Shown here one piece after another: positions 35,560 to 45,205 of a stretch of DNA of 64,000 bases. The notes under the pieces are model-generated. The model was not told the origin of the DNA and did no database searches. It saw nothing but the letters and a program-made list of their open reading frames with translations. Numbering within the stretch: the first letter of the stretch is position 1; each line of letters opens with the position of its first letter. The DNA comes from Chloroflexota bacterium (GTDB lineage: Bacteria; Chloroflexota; Chloroflexia; Chloroheliales; Chloroheliaceae). The position numbers and the translations under genes were made by a program. The stretch lies in NCBI GenBank assembly GCA_028287745.1, contig JAQBPB010000124.1, positions 49,669 through 113,668 on the forward strand, in the 5' to 3' direction.

Positions 35560-36492
35560 TTAAACCATTGCTTCCAAAAAGTCATGCTCCAAACCAAAGG
35601 TAATAGTCCGCGTATGTTTGGGATAGACCAGCAGAAGCGCTTCAAATTTATGCTCAAAGTAGTGGCAAAGTTTCCGGGCATAAAACTGGGTGGTATTTAG
35701 CATAGACCGGGAATGCAACCGGTAGGCGCTAAGGATTTGTGGCACCAGTTTACAGTTGTAGTTAGCCTGGGCCAGTTTTAGCCAGAGGTCGTAATCTTCC
35801 CAACCAAACCAGCCATGCTTGACCAGTTCAGTGGAATACCCGCCAACATTAAGTAAGGCTTCTTTATCAAACAGAGCCATTGCGTCAATGTAGGGTGCCG
35901 TCAATAATTCGTTTACATCCCATTCATATTGGGACAGCAGGCCGACCTTTTTCCCGGTTAAGTCATCAAACTGGACAATGATGTTGTAGACAGCCGCATA
36001 ATCCGTACCCGCAATAGCGCGGTAAAGCTGGCCCAGGCAGTCAGGATAAATCCAGTTATCTGCATCCAGGATAAAACAATATTTACCACGGGCCAACCGC
36101 AGTCCTAAATTGCGGGTGTCGGCCAGGCCGGTGTTAAAAGTTTTCTTAACCAGGGCCAGCGGCAGAGCGGTCTTTTTCAGGAAACTCTCAACCAGGGCGG
36201 TAGACCCGTCGGTGGAACCATCATCAATTACCAGGATTTCAAATTGACCGGGTAAATCTTTCCGGACTGACTCAAAGACACTTAACAGGCACTGGTTGAC
36301 ATAGGTGCGGTAATTATAAAGCGTGATAATAACAGTCAAACTGGGTGCCAGACATTGCTTATAAGCGGGGTTACCCAGGATTTCCCAGGGAAGATTACCG
36401 GCCTGTTCAGCCTGGCGGGCCGTCACCAACCTTTCAAGTATTTGCCTGCGGTGGGTGGCCTTCGGATCATCTTCGTAATAGGTAACCGTCAA
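35560..36492 (-). CDS. Glycosyltransferase family 2
   Basis: The 310-aa protein starts at TTG 36492 with GGGAG about 8 bases before it. The GT-A fold motifs are clear: VIITLYNYRTYVNQCL, VIDDGSTDGST, GLADTRNLGLRLARG, FILDADNWIYPDCL (DxD-like) and GWFGWEDYDLWLKLA (the ED catalytic motif). It adds a sugar to a surface glycan or lipid carrier from a nucleotide sugar in the cytoplasm. It lies downstream of the 980-aa glycan protein on the same strand, separated by a hairpin. Confidence 0.9.
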   Translation of the reverse strand: MTVTYYEDDPKATHRRQILERLVTARQAEQAGNLPWEILGNPAYKQCLAPSLTVIITLYNYRTYVNQCLLSVFESVRKDLPGQFEILVIDDGSTDGSTALVESFLKKTALPLALVKKTFNTGLADTRNLGLRLARGKYCFILDADNWIYPDCLGQLYRAIAGTDYAAVYNIIVQFDDLTGKKVGLLSQYEWDVNELLTAPYIDAMALFDKEALLNVGGYSTELVKHGWFGWEDYDLWLKLAQANYNCKLVPQILSAYRLHSRSMLNTTQFYARKLCHYFEHKFEALLLVYPKHTRTITFGLEHDFLEAMV

Positions 36493-36540
36493 AACTAATC
36501 TCCCTGGAATTAGAATTTCCCTTAGTAAGGTAAATGGGTT

Positions 36541-36568
36541 TAAGAAACAGGAGGGTCTGGCACCCTCC
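36541..36568 (-). terminator. Probable minus-strand terminator after the 980-aa gene
   Basis: GGAGGGT (36550-36556) pairs with ACCCTCC (36562-36568) around a 5-nt loop. On the minus strand it is followed by TGTTTCTT. It lies 17 bp after the stop of the 980-aa gene and would reduce read-through into the GT2 gene. Confidence 0.5.
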
Positions 36569-36584
36569 GGCTGAACGACCGGCC

Positions 36585-39527
36585 TTATTTTATTACGGCT
36601 GTCTTTCCGACCAGCAGGCTCCGGTACATCACCCCGGCATCCAGCTTTTCACGGGCCAACTGATAGGCCCGGTCGGTAATTTCCAGGCGGGCCGGTTCGT
36701 TGTCCAGGTAAAAACGGCAGACATCCACAAGGCTCGTGGTTTCGGCCAGGATTATGTGCTGTCCATTGACCAGGGGCGCATAACCCCTGGCCGGTTCGGT
36801 GACAAACAGGCAGCGGTTAGCCAGGGCCAGCAAAGTGCGGTGCCATTCAAAATAAGGCCGGGTATCCAGGTGTATGTTCAAAAGCAAGCGCGCCTGCTTC
36901 ATGAGCCTGGCCCGTTCAGGCCCGCTTATATAACCCGGTGTACCCGCCAGGCGCGGGGTATCCACCCGGCTAAGTATCAGGCGACTTTTATAGCGGTTGA
37001 AGAAGTCGGCATGCTCGGCCAGAAAGTCCTGCCGCCGGGGCGAAGTGCTGCCAAGGAAAAGCAAATCAATTGACTCACCGGAAAGGTCGGAAGTGATTCC
37101 GTTCGAGTTCCCCTCCGACTCGAGGGAAGGAGCATAACCCAGTGGGGCGTAGTAGGCTTCCAGGCCGCGCCGTTTGAATTCAGCGACACCGTCCAGGTTA
37201 ATATCCCATATTTTCCTGGCATGGGTGGCTTTTTCAAAGGCCAGGTTAAACCATTTACTGCCGGGCTGCTCGACATTCAACATACAGACATTCCGGCTGA
37301 CATGTTCAATCTCGCGGCCCTCAAGCTGCTTTTCCAGGAATAGCGGGTAAAACTCATGGGGAGCGACAACCAGTTGCAGGCAGGTTTTGGCCGGGTTAAG
37401 CTCCGGAATATGGTCCACCAGGATTTCGGCGGCCATGTCATTTTCCCGGAACCCGTATTGAAAAATCCGGGCAATATCCAGTATAAACTCGTTGCCAGCC
37501 CCGGCCACATAGATTTTTACTTCGTCAATCCGGTTTAGTTTGAGGGATTTTATTTTATCCAGGCCATTTGCAACAGCTTTAACCTCAGATTTCAGGCTCG
37601 GCACGCTGGCAGCAGGCGATTGCGGGGTTTTATAAGGAAAAGTTGAGTCCATGAAGGTCTGGTTTTTGCCGGAGAGGCCCAGGGCCGGGTTAAATATTAC
37701 CGGCTGCTTAAACTGCCTGGTATTGCCCTTACTGTCGGTTACGGTTACCTGAAGAGTTTTTGCTCCGGGCTTGAACTGCCTTGAACTAATGGTAAACAGG
37801 CCGGAATAGCCGCAAAAGCGTTCCAGTTGCAGCGGCCGGGAAGCCAGCACTTCCGAGCGTTCAATCCCGAAAAATGCCGCTCCCAGGTGAATACTGTCCA
37901 GGTAAACTTCAACCGCCCGGATATGGCCGGTAGTTGAAGCGGCCCAACCGCTTACTTTTAGCTGCAAGCCGGTAATGCTGCCGGGGGTGGGTTGGTCAAG
38001 GACCCCCTGGATCTTTTCCTCAAAGGGTGCTTTTACGAGGTGCTTGACGACAGTTGAAAGGACCGAAAGGTTGCGTGTCAAGCGCACCGTTTTCGTATCC
38101 TGCAAAGCTTCAAAGTCGGTCTTTAGAGATTGTAGCTGCGTGCTTAAATCCTGGTTGGCCGCTTTTGCCTCGGCCAGTTGCTGCTGAAGCCAGTACAGTT
38201 TGGCGGTCTTGCTCAAATTCCCGGTTGGGAAGTCAGCGCCGTTATCCGTCCTGGCCTTTAACCCGCGTAGTTGCTCATTCTTTTCGGCCAACTGCCTGGT
38301 CCTTAAGGCCAGTTCATCATGCAGGAAATGGTTCAGGTTGGCAGTATGCAGCCAATCGTTTCGGCGATAAGTATTATTCTCAGGGTCAAATTGACGGCGG
38401 TAGGGGTATTTTGACTGACCGGCCACGGCGTTTTTGATTTCTTCGGCCAGGTTGCTGAACATAACTAAAAGACGCTGCCGCTGTAACTCGGCGTAGGTGA
38501 CCAACGGCTCGTGCGGCTCCCTGAGTAGTTCCATTATCATTGTATATAATCCGGACCAATCCCGTTTTAGAAAATGCAGGCGGTGTTGCGAACCGAATAC
38601 ATCCGAGAACTTGGTTTCACCGGGATGGATAACCCCGGCGGGTATACCAGCCGCCAGGGCGGTTATTGACCCGTGCAGACTGCTGGTGACCGAAATAGTG
38701 GTGTGGAGCAGGATTTGGGCGATTTCATCCCTTTTCAAGCCTTTGGGAACCAGGCAAAAGCTGTTTCCGGCCTGCTGGTTTAACTGGGCCAGTAATTCGC
38801 TATCATGTTGGTAATGGGTAATCGGCAGCAAGACAATCTGCAGGCCGGTTTCCTGCTGAACCTTTTTAAGGGTAGCGATTATAAATTCCAGGTCAGCCGG
38901 ATTTTCAACTATGTTCGGAAATGTATGAAAAATCATGTAAGGCTGTTTAAGGCCGACCAGTTCGGCCAGTTCAGGCCACCGGACCGCTTCGGCATTGCAA
39001 TAGTCCGGGATTAGCCAGCCCAGGTCCGGCACCACATCGGTTTCAAGGTTGCGACCGACCATCGCATCCAGGTTATCACGGGCCAGCACACCCCGTAACA
39101 TTACCCGGTTGAGTTCAGGTAAAACTTCCACCAGGCGGTTGGCCGCTACTGGTGAAATAATGCTGCCGGAAATACCGGTGGACACCCAGGCCTTATAAGG
39201 GATATCCAAAATGGCCGAACCGAATACAAGGTCGGTAGGGCGCTCAAGGTAAGAAGTTAAGCCTTGTTGGGTATATATTTCTAAAAATAATTGGTCTTCG
39301 GTATGCACTACCTCACCGCCGACTAAAAGCAGGGCATCGTATTGCCCATCGATTTGCTTTGGGTCGTAGGCGGTATATTCGTCACCTTCTACCGGGGACC
39401 CGGTTGGGCTGAGTAAAGCAATTTCAGCCTGAGGTAGATAAGTTGCCAATTCCGAGCGGCTGATGGGGGCAAAATATTGATCGCCGTAGTTATTGCAATC
39501 AGCAAAACTTAACAAACCGATTTTCAT
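36585..39527 (-). CDS. Polysaccharide pyruvyl-transferase-like / coiled-coil / beta-domain / glycosyltransferase-like fusion
   Basis: A 980-aa protein with four parts. Residues 1-345 resemble polysaccharide pyruvyl transferases (DALLLVGGEVVH, LARDNLDAM, VVPDLGWLIPD, ISVTSSLHGSITALAAGIP, VIHPGETKFSDVFG). About 400-480 is a charged heptad region likely to form a coiled coil. About 505-612 is a beta-rich domain of carbohydrate-binding or Ig-like character (GLQLKVSGWAA...TLQVTVTDSKGN). About 670-975 resembles CgeB/GT-B-type glycosyltransferases (DLLFLGSTSPRRQDFL, LLLNIHLDTRPYFEWHRTLLALANRCLFVTEP). No signal peptide is seen. Modification of a surface glycan at the membrane is inferred. Confidence 0.8.
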   Translation of the reverse strand: MKIGLLSFADCNNYGDQYFAPISRSELATYLPQAEIALLSPTGSPVEGDEYTAYDPKQIDGQYDALLLVGGEVVHTEDQLFLEIYTQQGLTSYLERPTDLVFGSAILDIPYKAWVSTGISGSIISPVAANRLVEVLPELNRVMLRGVLARDNLDAMVGRNLETDVVPDLGWLIPDYCNAEAVRWPELAELVGLKQPYMIFHTFPNIVENPADLEFIIATLKKVQQETGLQIVLLPITHYQHDSELLAQLNQQAGNSFCLVPKGLKRDEIAQILLHTTISVTSSLHGSITALAAGIPAGVIHPGETKFSDVFGSQHRLHFLKRDWSGLYTMIMELLREPHEPLVTYAELQRQRLLVMFSNLAEEIKNAVAGQSKYPYRRQFDPENNTYRRNDWLHTANLNHFLHDELALRTRQLAEKNEQLRGLKARTDNGADFPTGNLSKTAKLYWLQQQLAEAKAANQDLSTQLQSLKTDFEALQDTKTVRLTRNLSVLSTVVKHLVKAPFEEKIQGVLDQPTPGSITGLQLKVSGWAASTTGHIRAVEVYLDSIHLGAAFFGIERSEVLASRPLQLERFCGYSGLFTISSRQFKPGAKTLQVTVTDSKGNTRQFKQPVIFNPALGLSGKNQTFMDSTFPYKTPQSPAASVPSLKSEVKAVANGLDKIKSLKLNRIDEVKIYVAGAGNEFILDIARIFQYGFRENDMAAEILVDHIPELNPAKTCLQLVVAPHEFYPLFLEKQLEGREIEHVSRNVCMLNVEQPGSKWFNLAFEKATHARKIWDINLDGVAEFKRRGLEAYYAPLGYAPSLESEGNSNGITSDLSGESIDLLFLGSTSPRRQDFLAEHADFFNRYKSRLILSRVDTPRLAGTPGYISGPERARLMKQARLLLNIHLDTRPYFEWHRTLLALANRCLFVTEPARGYAPLVNGQHIILAETTSLVDVCRFYLDNEPARLEITDRAYQLAREKLDAGVMYRSLLVGKTAVIK

Positions 39528-39727
39528 TTATTCAATCTTTTATTTTAAACTTATTAAATTTTTTAGAATATAACAGGTATTTTAACAGTTAAAAATCAAC
39601 TCCCAATAAATAATGGACAGGCTGATTATAAATGGGTTAAAAAATACAGTCAAATAACCAGGGACTAAAATGTTACTTTGACTACTAATCGAGTCCTACA
39701 AATACTGATGAAATATAATCTTGAATA

Positions 39728-41605
39728 TCAGTCCATACTTAACAACCCGGTGGAACCCAGCATAAAGTTTTCGTCTTTCAGGCGGTTCAACTCTTTGTCC
39801 AACAGTCCATTGGTTTCGTTTTCGACATCGCCTAACTGGGTGTAGCAGTCACCGGCGATATAAGTTTCGGCCTTGCGCAAAGCCGTCTTATACCGTCTTA
39901 TTAGATTAAACTTTTCCTGCTCGGCTGCCGGTCCGCCGTAAATGGCTCCGAATCCACCCCATTCACTGATTACGATTGGCAACTCACCTTGATAGGTATA
40001 ATCGTCACCCACCACCGCCGTTTTACCCGTCAACTTCTTAAACCGTGGGTTACCGGGAGCTGCCAGGCTGGCAATATTATCCAAATCATGCTGCCAATTC
40101 TCGAATTTATTGGTGTAAATATGCAGGGTCAGCCAGTCGGTGGCGATAAGTTTGCCGCCTTCGCAGATGTGTTCCCAGCCATCGTTGTCAATTACCAGCA
40201 GGTCGGGACGCTGGTTTTTTACATACTGGTACGAATTCTTGATATATTTTCGGGTCTCTCTTCCAGCGTCTGAGTCTTCACCTATATCTTCGCAACCCCA
40301 GCTTTCATTGTAAAGCGAGACAATCGCGACACAGGGATGGCTGTCAATCTGGCGCAATATGGTATCCAGTTCCCGGCGGTGATTGGCCCGGCTGGCTTCA
40401 TTTGAAATATGGGGGGAGGGCACTTCCACCCAGACTAGAAGGCCCAATTCATCGGCGATAGAAAGCGGCAGGGGGTCGGCCCCGGCAATATGTATCCGCA
40501 AGAGATTGGACCCGGTAATCCGGCGAGTGTAATGTAATTCTGCTTCAAGCTGGTCGTTATCAAGAGTATAACTATCGCCGTGGAAGGGCTGGTAAAGCAC
40601 GCCATCCATGTAGCAGGGTTTGCCATTCAGTAAAATTTGATTGTCCCGGACCGTCAATGAGCGGAAACCGACTTTAAAGTAGACCCGGTCCAACCAGCGG
40701 TCTTCCTGGCGTAAGTTAACCTCGACTTCGTATAAAGTAGGACTTTCGGGCGACCAGGGTTGTGGTTTAGGGACCACAAAGCGCAGGTCGTGCTGGAACT
40801 GGCCGGGTTCAAGTTTGAGATACTGGCGGTAACTAACTACCCTTTTCTCGTCAGGGCCGTCAACAACTACTTCCAGCAGGTATTCACCGCCTGTTTTAAT
40901 ATAGGTTATCGGTTGTAGCCTGACCTGGCCGGTAAAGGGGTCGGCATAGCCCGTTACGTCAGAGCGCAAGCGGTTGGCGCTCACTTCTTCCAGGGTCACC
41001 TGGCCCCATAACCCGGTGGCGTGACTGTACCAGATGCCTTCCCTGGCATTTAAACTGCTGGCCTGTTTACCCCGGCAAAAAGTCGGGTCGTCAGAATTTT
41101 CCACCCGCACGACTAACTCAACCCGCCCATTTTCATCCAGGGCCGGGGAGAGGTCATACGAGAATGAAGAAAACCCGCTGGTGTGGACGGTTCGCCCGTC
41201 CACGTCGGTCAAAAGCTTGCCATTTCCCCAGACTTTGGTGGTATAACAGGCCCTGGCAAAATTAATTTTGTATTCTTTATCGGGCTTACGTTCCGGAATG
41301 ATAATGGTTTTATGATACCAGACAACTGTTTTACCGTTTTCGGGTGGTACATACCGGGGCAGCATTTCAATTGGGCCGACTTCGACTACCAGTTCAAATT
41401 CCTTGCGGCCGGGTATGTACCATTCTTCAGCTTCGCCCCGGTCCTCCGGGTCAAGGGCTAGTTGGAATGTTTCAATCCGGTCAATAAAGGAGCGCAAGGT
41501 GCTGCGTTGCATACCGGGATTCCGGCGCGTGCGCAAGCGGCGCAAGCGGTGAACGGTAGCGCTTAAGGGACCGGCTGAAGGGATTCTTCTGGGAAGTTCT
41601 TCCAT
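39728..41605 (-). CDS. Glycoside hydrolase family 2 enzyme (beta-galactosidase/glucuronidase-like)
   Basis: This 625-aa protein has the GH2 order: N-terminal sugar-binding jelly roll (about 70-215, including YEVEVNLRQED further on), an Ig-like domain, then the TIM barrel. The acid/base Glu434 lies in SLYNESWG and the nucleophile Glu548 in VISEWGG. It has no signal peptide, so it should act on imported oligosaccharides. Substrate specificity (galactoside, glucuronide, mannoside) is not determinable by eye. AGGA precedes the ATG. The gene stands alone. Confidence 0.88.
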   Translation of the reverse strand: MEELPRRIPSAGPLSATVHRLRRLRTRRNPGMQRSTLRSFIDRIETFQLALDPEDRGEAEEWYIPGRKEFELVVEVGPIEMLPRYVPPENGKTVVWYHKTIIIPERKPDKEYKINFARACYTTKVWGNGKLLTDVDGRTVHTSGFSSFSYDLSPALDENGRVELVVRVENSDDPTFCRGKQASSLNAREGIWYSHATGLWGQVTLEEVSANRLRSDVTGYADPFTGQVRLQPITYIKTGGEYLLEVVVDGPDEKRVVSYRQYLKLEPGQFQHDLRFVVPKPQPWSPESPTLYEVEVNLRQEDRWLDRVYFKVGFRSLTVRDNQILLNGKPCYMDGVLYQPFHGDSYTLDNDQLEAELHYTRRITGSNLLRIHIAGADPLPLSIADELGLLVWVEVPSPHISNEASRANHRRELDTILRQIDSHPCVAIVSLYNESWGCEDIGEDSDAGRETRKYIKNSYQYVKNQRPDLLVIDNDGWEHICEGGKLIATDWLTLHIYTNKFENWQHDLDNIASLAAPGNPRFKKLTGKTAVVGDDYTYQGELPIVISEWGGFGAIYGGPAAEQEKFNLIRRYKTALRKAETYIAGDCYTQLGDVENETNGLLDKELNRLKDENFMLGSTGLLSMD

Positions 41606-41780
41606 AGAAATTTCCTGTCTAATTTCTTAATTAACGGGTTTTGAGTTGCCGGATAAAACTGCTGGTTTGGGTACTTTAAAAGCCCGGCCTTGCCAGGGCC
41701 AGCCCACCACCTATTGAGAAAGCCGGTCCCGGCAAAGAAACTAAAGATAATTGTACCTCTTTTAAGCCAGGAGGTATAGC

Positions 41781-42062
41781 TTATTGGTAAAGGTTTCGTT
41801 CGTGTAAAAAGTTATCCAGGTCGGTATTGGAGGGGGCGGTTATAATATCGCCTCCAACATCGAGGGTCGGTTTAATTTCCAGTCCATCATTCTGGTCCTT
41901 GACCCAATCGGAAGCTTTTGCATTTTCTTCCACATTGATATACTGGTATTGTAACCCAATTTGGTCCAGGTGGCTTATGGTTTCCCGGGTATGGCTGCAC
42001 CAGTCTGCCCCATAGACCTTAATTACCGATTGGCTATGTTGCAAATTTGAATTATTTTCCAT
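41781..42062 (-). CDS. Glutaredoxin-like protein with single active-site Cys
   Basis: This 93-aa thioredoxin-fold protein has VYGADWCSHT, so the CxxC site is C22-S-H-T25 with only one Cys, plus the cis-Pro in IKPTLDVGG (P65). This is the monothiol form. It likely acts in reduction of mixed disulfides with low-molecular-weight thiols, or in Fe-S/redox handling. A short GC-rich stem followed by TTTT on the minus strand (about 41678-41699) may terminate it. Confidence 0.82.
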   Translation of the reverse strand: MENNSNLQHSQSVIKVYGADWCSHTRETISHLDQIGLQYQYINVEENAKASDWVKDQNDGLEIKPTLDVGGDIITAPSNTDLDNFLHERNLYQ

Positions 42063-42388
42063 AAATTTATGATCCTTTCATTTTCACATCCAACAAAGGG
42101 TTATAATCAAGCAAAAATTAGCCCACCATACTCAATTTGGTGTAAATATCAGGGTTAAAAAATTAGGAGCGCTAATAATTGGGGTTGCAAAGGAGCAGGT
42201 TAAAGGTATTACTACAAATTACCATTTAATTTTCGAAAGACTCAAGCCCGGTACAGGTCCCATTCTACTTATTATTCAATTGTTTATGCTAAAACCGGGC
42301 CAGAGATTAAACCCTGGCCCGGCTTTATAATTTGGGTGATATACCTGACTCACCCAGGCTGGCAAGCGAAGCAAAATGTATGTTTTGC
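42063..42388. other. Intergenic region upstream of the glutaredoxin-like gene
   Basis: Contains the minus-strand terminator of the alcohol dehydrogenase gene (42291-42326). The rest has no recognisable gene. An AAGGAG at about 42189 is not followed by a usable start and frame. Confidence 0.5.
42291..42326 (-). terminator. Intrinsic terminator of the 42389-43558 gene
   Basis: CCGGGCCAG (42295-42303) pairs with CTGGCCCGG (42314-42322). On the minus strand TTTT follows; on the plus strand CTTTATAAT follows, so it may work both ways. Confidence 0.72.
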
Positions 42389-43558
42389 CTAGGGTTTAAG
42401 TATTATCTTCATTGCTTCGTTTTCCTTGTTCACAAACATTTCGTATCCTCTAGGGGCTTCATCCAGGCTCATGTGGTGAGACACTACAAAACCTGGGTCA
42501 ATGTCTCCGTTAAGGATTCTTTGGAGCAGTGGCTGCATGTAGCGCTGAACGGGGGTCTGACCGGTTTTAATTGTCAAAGCCCGGTTCATTACGGCACCTA
42601 TCGGGAACTTGTCGATGAAACCACCGTAGACTCCCGCGATGGAAAGCGTACCACCGTTGCGGCAACTCATAATCATTTCGCGCAGGACAATTGGTCTATC
42701 TGTCTCAAGCTTAACGGCCTGTTTGGCCCGGTCGTAAGCTCCAACAAACCCAGGGGCATGGGCTTCCAAACCAACCGCATCAATACATGCGTCCGGTCCC
42801 CGACCTCCGGTCATCTCGTCAAGGGTTTCCTTGACGTCAACCTCTTCGTAATTAATAGTTTCAGCCCCTGCTTTTTCACGGGCCCAGCGCAACCGGTATT
42901 CGAACCGGTCAATCCCAATGACCCGTTCCGCCCCCAAAAGGTAGGCGCTGGCGATGGCAAACTGACCAACCGGCCCACAACCCCACACGGCTACGACGTC
43001 GCCAGGTTTTATATTGCAGTTCTCTGCGGCATAGTATCCTGTGGGGAAAATATCAGAAAGAAATAAAACTTTTTCGTCGGGGATGCCATCCGGGACTTTT
43101 ATCGGACCAACATCAGCAAATGGCACCCTGACGTACTGGGATTGGCCCCCGGCATAACCGCCCATCATATGTGAATAACCAAAAATACCCGCCGGGGAAT
43201 GGCCCATCAGCGCAGCCGCAATGTGGGCATTCGGGTTGGAGTTTTCACAAAGTGAAAATAAGGTTCTTTGGCACATGGAGCACCGGCCGCAAGCAATCGG
43301 GAATGGTACGACCACCCGGTCACCGACTTTCAGATTCTTTACCTCGCTCCCAAGTTCAACAACTTCACCCATGAACTCGTGCCCAAGGATGTCACCCTTT
43401 TCCATTGTTGGTATGAAGCCATCGTAGAGGTGCAAGTCAGAGCCACAGATTGTTGTGGAAGTAATCCTGACTATTGCATCTTGGCGCATTAATATTTTAG
43501 GGTCCGGTACCTCTTCTACCTTCACGTCCTTTTTACCCATCCAGCAATTAGCCTTCAT
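42389..43558 (-). CDS. Zinc-dependent alcohol dehydrogenase (FDH/threonine-dehydrogenase-like MDR)
   Basis: Start at ATG 43558, after AAAGGG; a longer in-frame reading from 43579 lacks support. The 389-aa product has catalytic-zinc ligands C38, H60 and E61 (ICGSDLHLYDG, LGHEFMGEV), structural-zinc cysteines C90, C93, C96 and C104, and the NAD-binding VAVWGCGPVGQ. It resembles glutathione-independent formaldehyde dehydrogenase-like members. Substrate unknown. The upstream SRPBCC gene ends about 70 bp before it on the same strand, so the two are probably co-transcribed. Confidence 0.87.
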   Translation of the reverse strand: MKANCWMGKKDVKVEEVPDPKILMRQDAIVRITSTTICGSDLHLYDGFIPTMEKGDILGHEFMGEVVELGSEVKNLKVGDRVVVPFPIACGRCSMCQRTLFSLCENSNPNAHIAAALMGHSPAGIFGYSHMMGGYAGGQSQYVRVPFADVGPIKVPDGIPDEKVLFLSDIFPTGYYAAENCNIKPGDVVAVWGCGPVGQFAIASAYLLGAERVIGIDRFEYRLRWAREKAGAETINYEEVDVKETLDEMTGGRGPDACIDAVGLEAHAPGFVGAYDRAKQAVKLETDRPIVLREMIMSCRNGGTLSIAGVYGGFIDKFPIGAVMNRALTIKTGQTPVQRYMQPLLQRILNGDIDPGFVVSHHMSLDEAPRGYEMFVNKENEAMKIILKP

Positions 43559-43629
43559 TATGGTATCCCTTTCACACAAGAATGGGGCCTCCCCCAGAGT
43601 CTGTTACGGCAAGGCAGGCCCGGTTAACC

Positions 43630-44559
43630 CTACTTTTTAGCTTTAGTTTCCTTATTTGCAGTAGTTTCCGGTGGTCGGGCCGGGTGGGGGCGTTCATGGA
43701 AAGTTGCATCCGAAACAACAACTTCACCAATTTCCATAATCTGCTTGAAACGGCGTAAATCCTGCTGAATTTGTTGGCTCGGTTCTTCCCCAAAAAGTTT
43801 TGCCACTGCTGCACCAATTGGACCCGCCGGTGGCTTATAGGACAGGTCCACCAGAATTTCGGTTCCCATTCCACCAGGAGCAGGCTTTATGGTGACGGAC
43901 CCTGAATTTTCTACATCGGCACCCTCGAGCGAGCGCCAGGCTATCCTCTCGTTTGGAGTGTCCATAATAATTTCGGCATCCCATTCAACGGTCGTTCCGG
44001 CCGGTGCTTTGGCCTTCCAGTGAGACTTTTTATCGCCAGTCACCTGCACGGAATGGAGGTGCTGCATGAAACGGGGTAGGTTTTCGAAATTGTGCCAGAA
44101 CTGGTAGACTTCTTCGGGGGAACGCGAGATTGTAATAGCCTTTTTTACTTGCATTGCTTCAACCTCCTTATTCTTTTTTGAAGCGCCTGCCGGTTTGCGA
44201 CTGAGAGCCAGGCTGTCGTACAAGTCAACAAGGGTAATGCCTGCCACAGCTGCCAGTGCCATCGCAGTCCGGTCAGGTTTTTTTGCTTTTTTCGAACTAA
44301 GAGCCCGACCCAGCAGAGCTATGTCCATAACATCACCGGCCACCCGGGACCAGGCCCAAATTACCGGCCGGGGTTGGATGAGCAGACCCGCCCCGGCGAT
44401 TATTTCGCGCACCCCTACTACATAAGACCATTTGCGGTCCTCAAGGTCACCTTTGACACCAATAAATTGAGTAAACTGTTTAGGTGCCGCAACTCCTGGC
44501 AGTCCGAGCCCAAAGCTGAACCAACCCAGGAAACGAGCTAATTGCACCGCTTTTGCCAT
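43630..44559 (-). CDS. Membrane-anchored SRPBCC (cyclase/dehydrase-like) protein
   Basis: This 309-aa protein has an N-terminal half with three to four hydrophobic helices (about 8-130). It is joined to an SRPBCC/polyketide-cyclase-like lipid-binding domain (about 140-285: VKKAITISRSPEEVYQFWHN, LPRFMQHLHSVQV, GTTVEWDAEI) and a charged Lys/Pro-rich tail. Proteins of this layout are common next to dehydrogenases and are predicted to bind hydrophobic ligands at the membrane. Function is not established. Confidence 0.8.
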   Translation of the reverse strand: MAKAVQLARFLGWFSFGLGLPGVAAPKQFTQFIGVKGDLEDRKWSYVVGVREIIAGAGLLIQPRPVIWAWSRVAGDVMDIALLGRALSSKKAKKPDRTAMALAAVAGITLVDLYDSLALSRKPAGASKKNKEVEAMQVKKAITISRSPEEVYQFWHNFENLPRFMQHLHSVQVTGDKKSHWKAKAPAGTTVEWDAEIIMDTPNERIAWRSLEGADVENSGSVTIKPAPGGMGTEILVDLSYKPPAGPIGAAVAKLFGEEPSQQIQQDLRRFKQIMEIGEVVVSDATFHERPHPARPPETTANKETKAKK

Positions 44560-45205
44560 AGTCAGAAATATCTCCTTTTCGCTGCCTATCCTGAATGCCC
44601 GGCCTGCGGGATACTTCCGGCCTGGTTACAGGGGGGTTTGTGAACATCAAGAAAATTAACTTCTGGCCGAATTAAAAGACTTAGCTTAAAGTTAGCCTTG
44701 CTAAAATTAGGGTAATGCTTTGGGGATGTAGAGTGAATCGAAGTACCAGAATAGATTTTGCATGGCTGCAAAGACCCAGTAAAGGCCTGGTTTTATTCTC
44801 TTTTATGGGGTGGGGAATTTAGCGCAACGTTAACTAAACTTACTGGATTGACCTGAAAAGTAACATCCAAATCAGGCTTTGTCTATAGGCTAACCGCTAT
44901 ATCTTTAGATTTAACTGGAGTTTTTAACCTACAGGGTATAAAAAATGCCCCGTAAATTCAGACAATTGTAAAGCCAAATAACGAGGCTGGCAGTCTAACG
45001 GGATTTCAAATTAGTTGGACGTTCCTAACCGGTAGTTCACCCCGGTTAACCCATTCGAAAGGATTTAGCCGGTTTTTAGCTTTTCAAAGGGGAATCAAAA
45101 GCATATACTGGCTTTAGCTCGTCCTTGTTCCCTAACCGGCAAGGGATACTGAATAAAGATAAGATAACAATGGGAAATAAATAGTAGGTATATAAGGAGA
45201 CGTTA
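44560..45205. other. Divergent intergenic region, 646 bp
   Basis: It lies between the SRPBCC gene (leftward) and the aldo/keto reductase (rightward). It is AT-rich and has no credible frame or strong hairpin. AAGGAG at about 45196 is the ribosome binding site of the downstream gene. No consensus promoter was found by eye. Confidence 0.5.

Noticed and set aside
41682..41699. Terminator after the glutaredoxin-like gene
   Set aside because: Only a 4-bp outer stem with GC content and TTTT; too weak to list as its own feature.
42332..43066. Plus-strand frame of 244 codons
   Set aside because: It is antisense to the zinc alcohol dehydrogenase gene, whose zinc ligands and NAD motif are intact.
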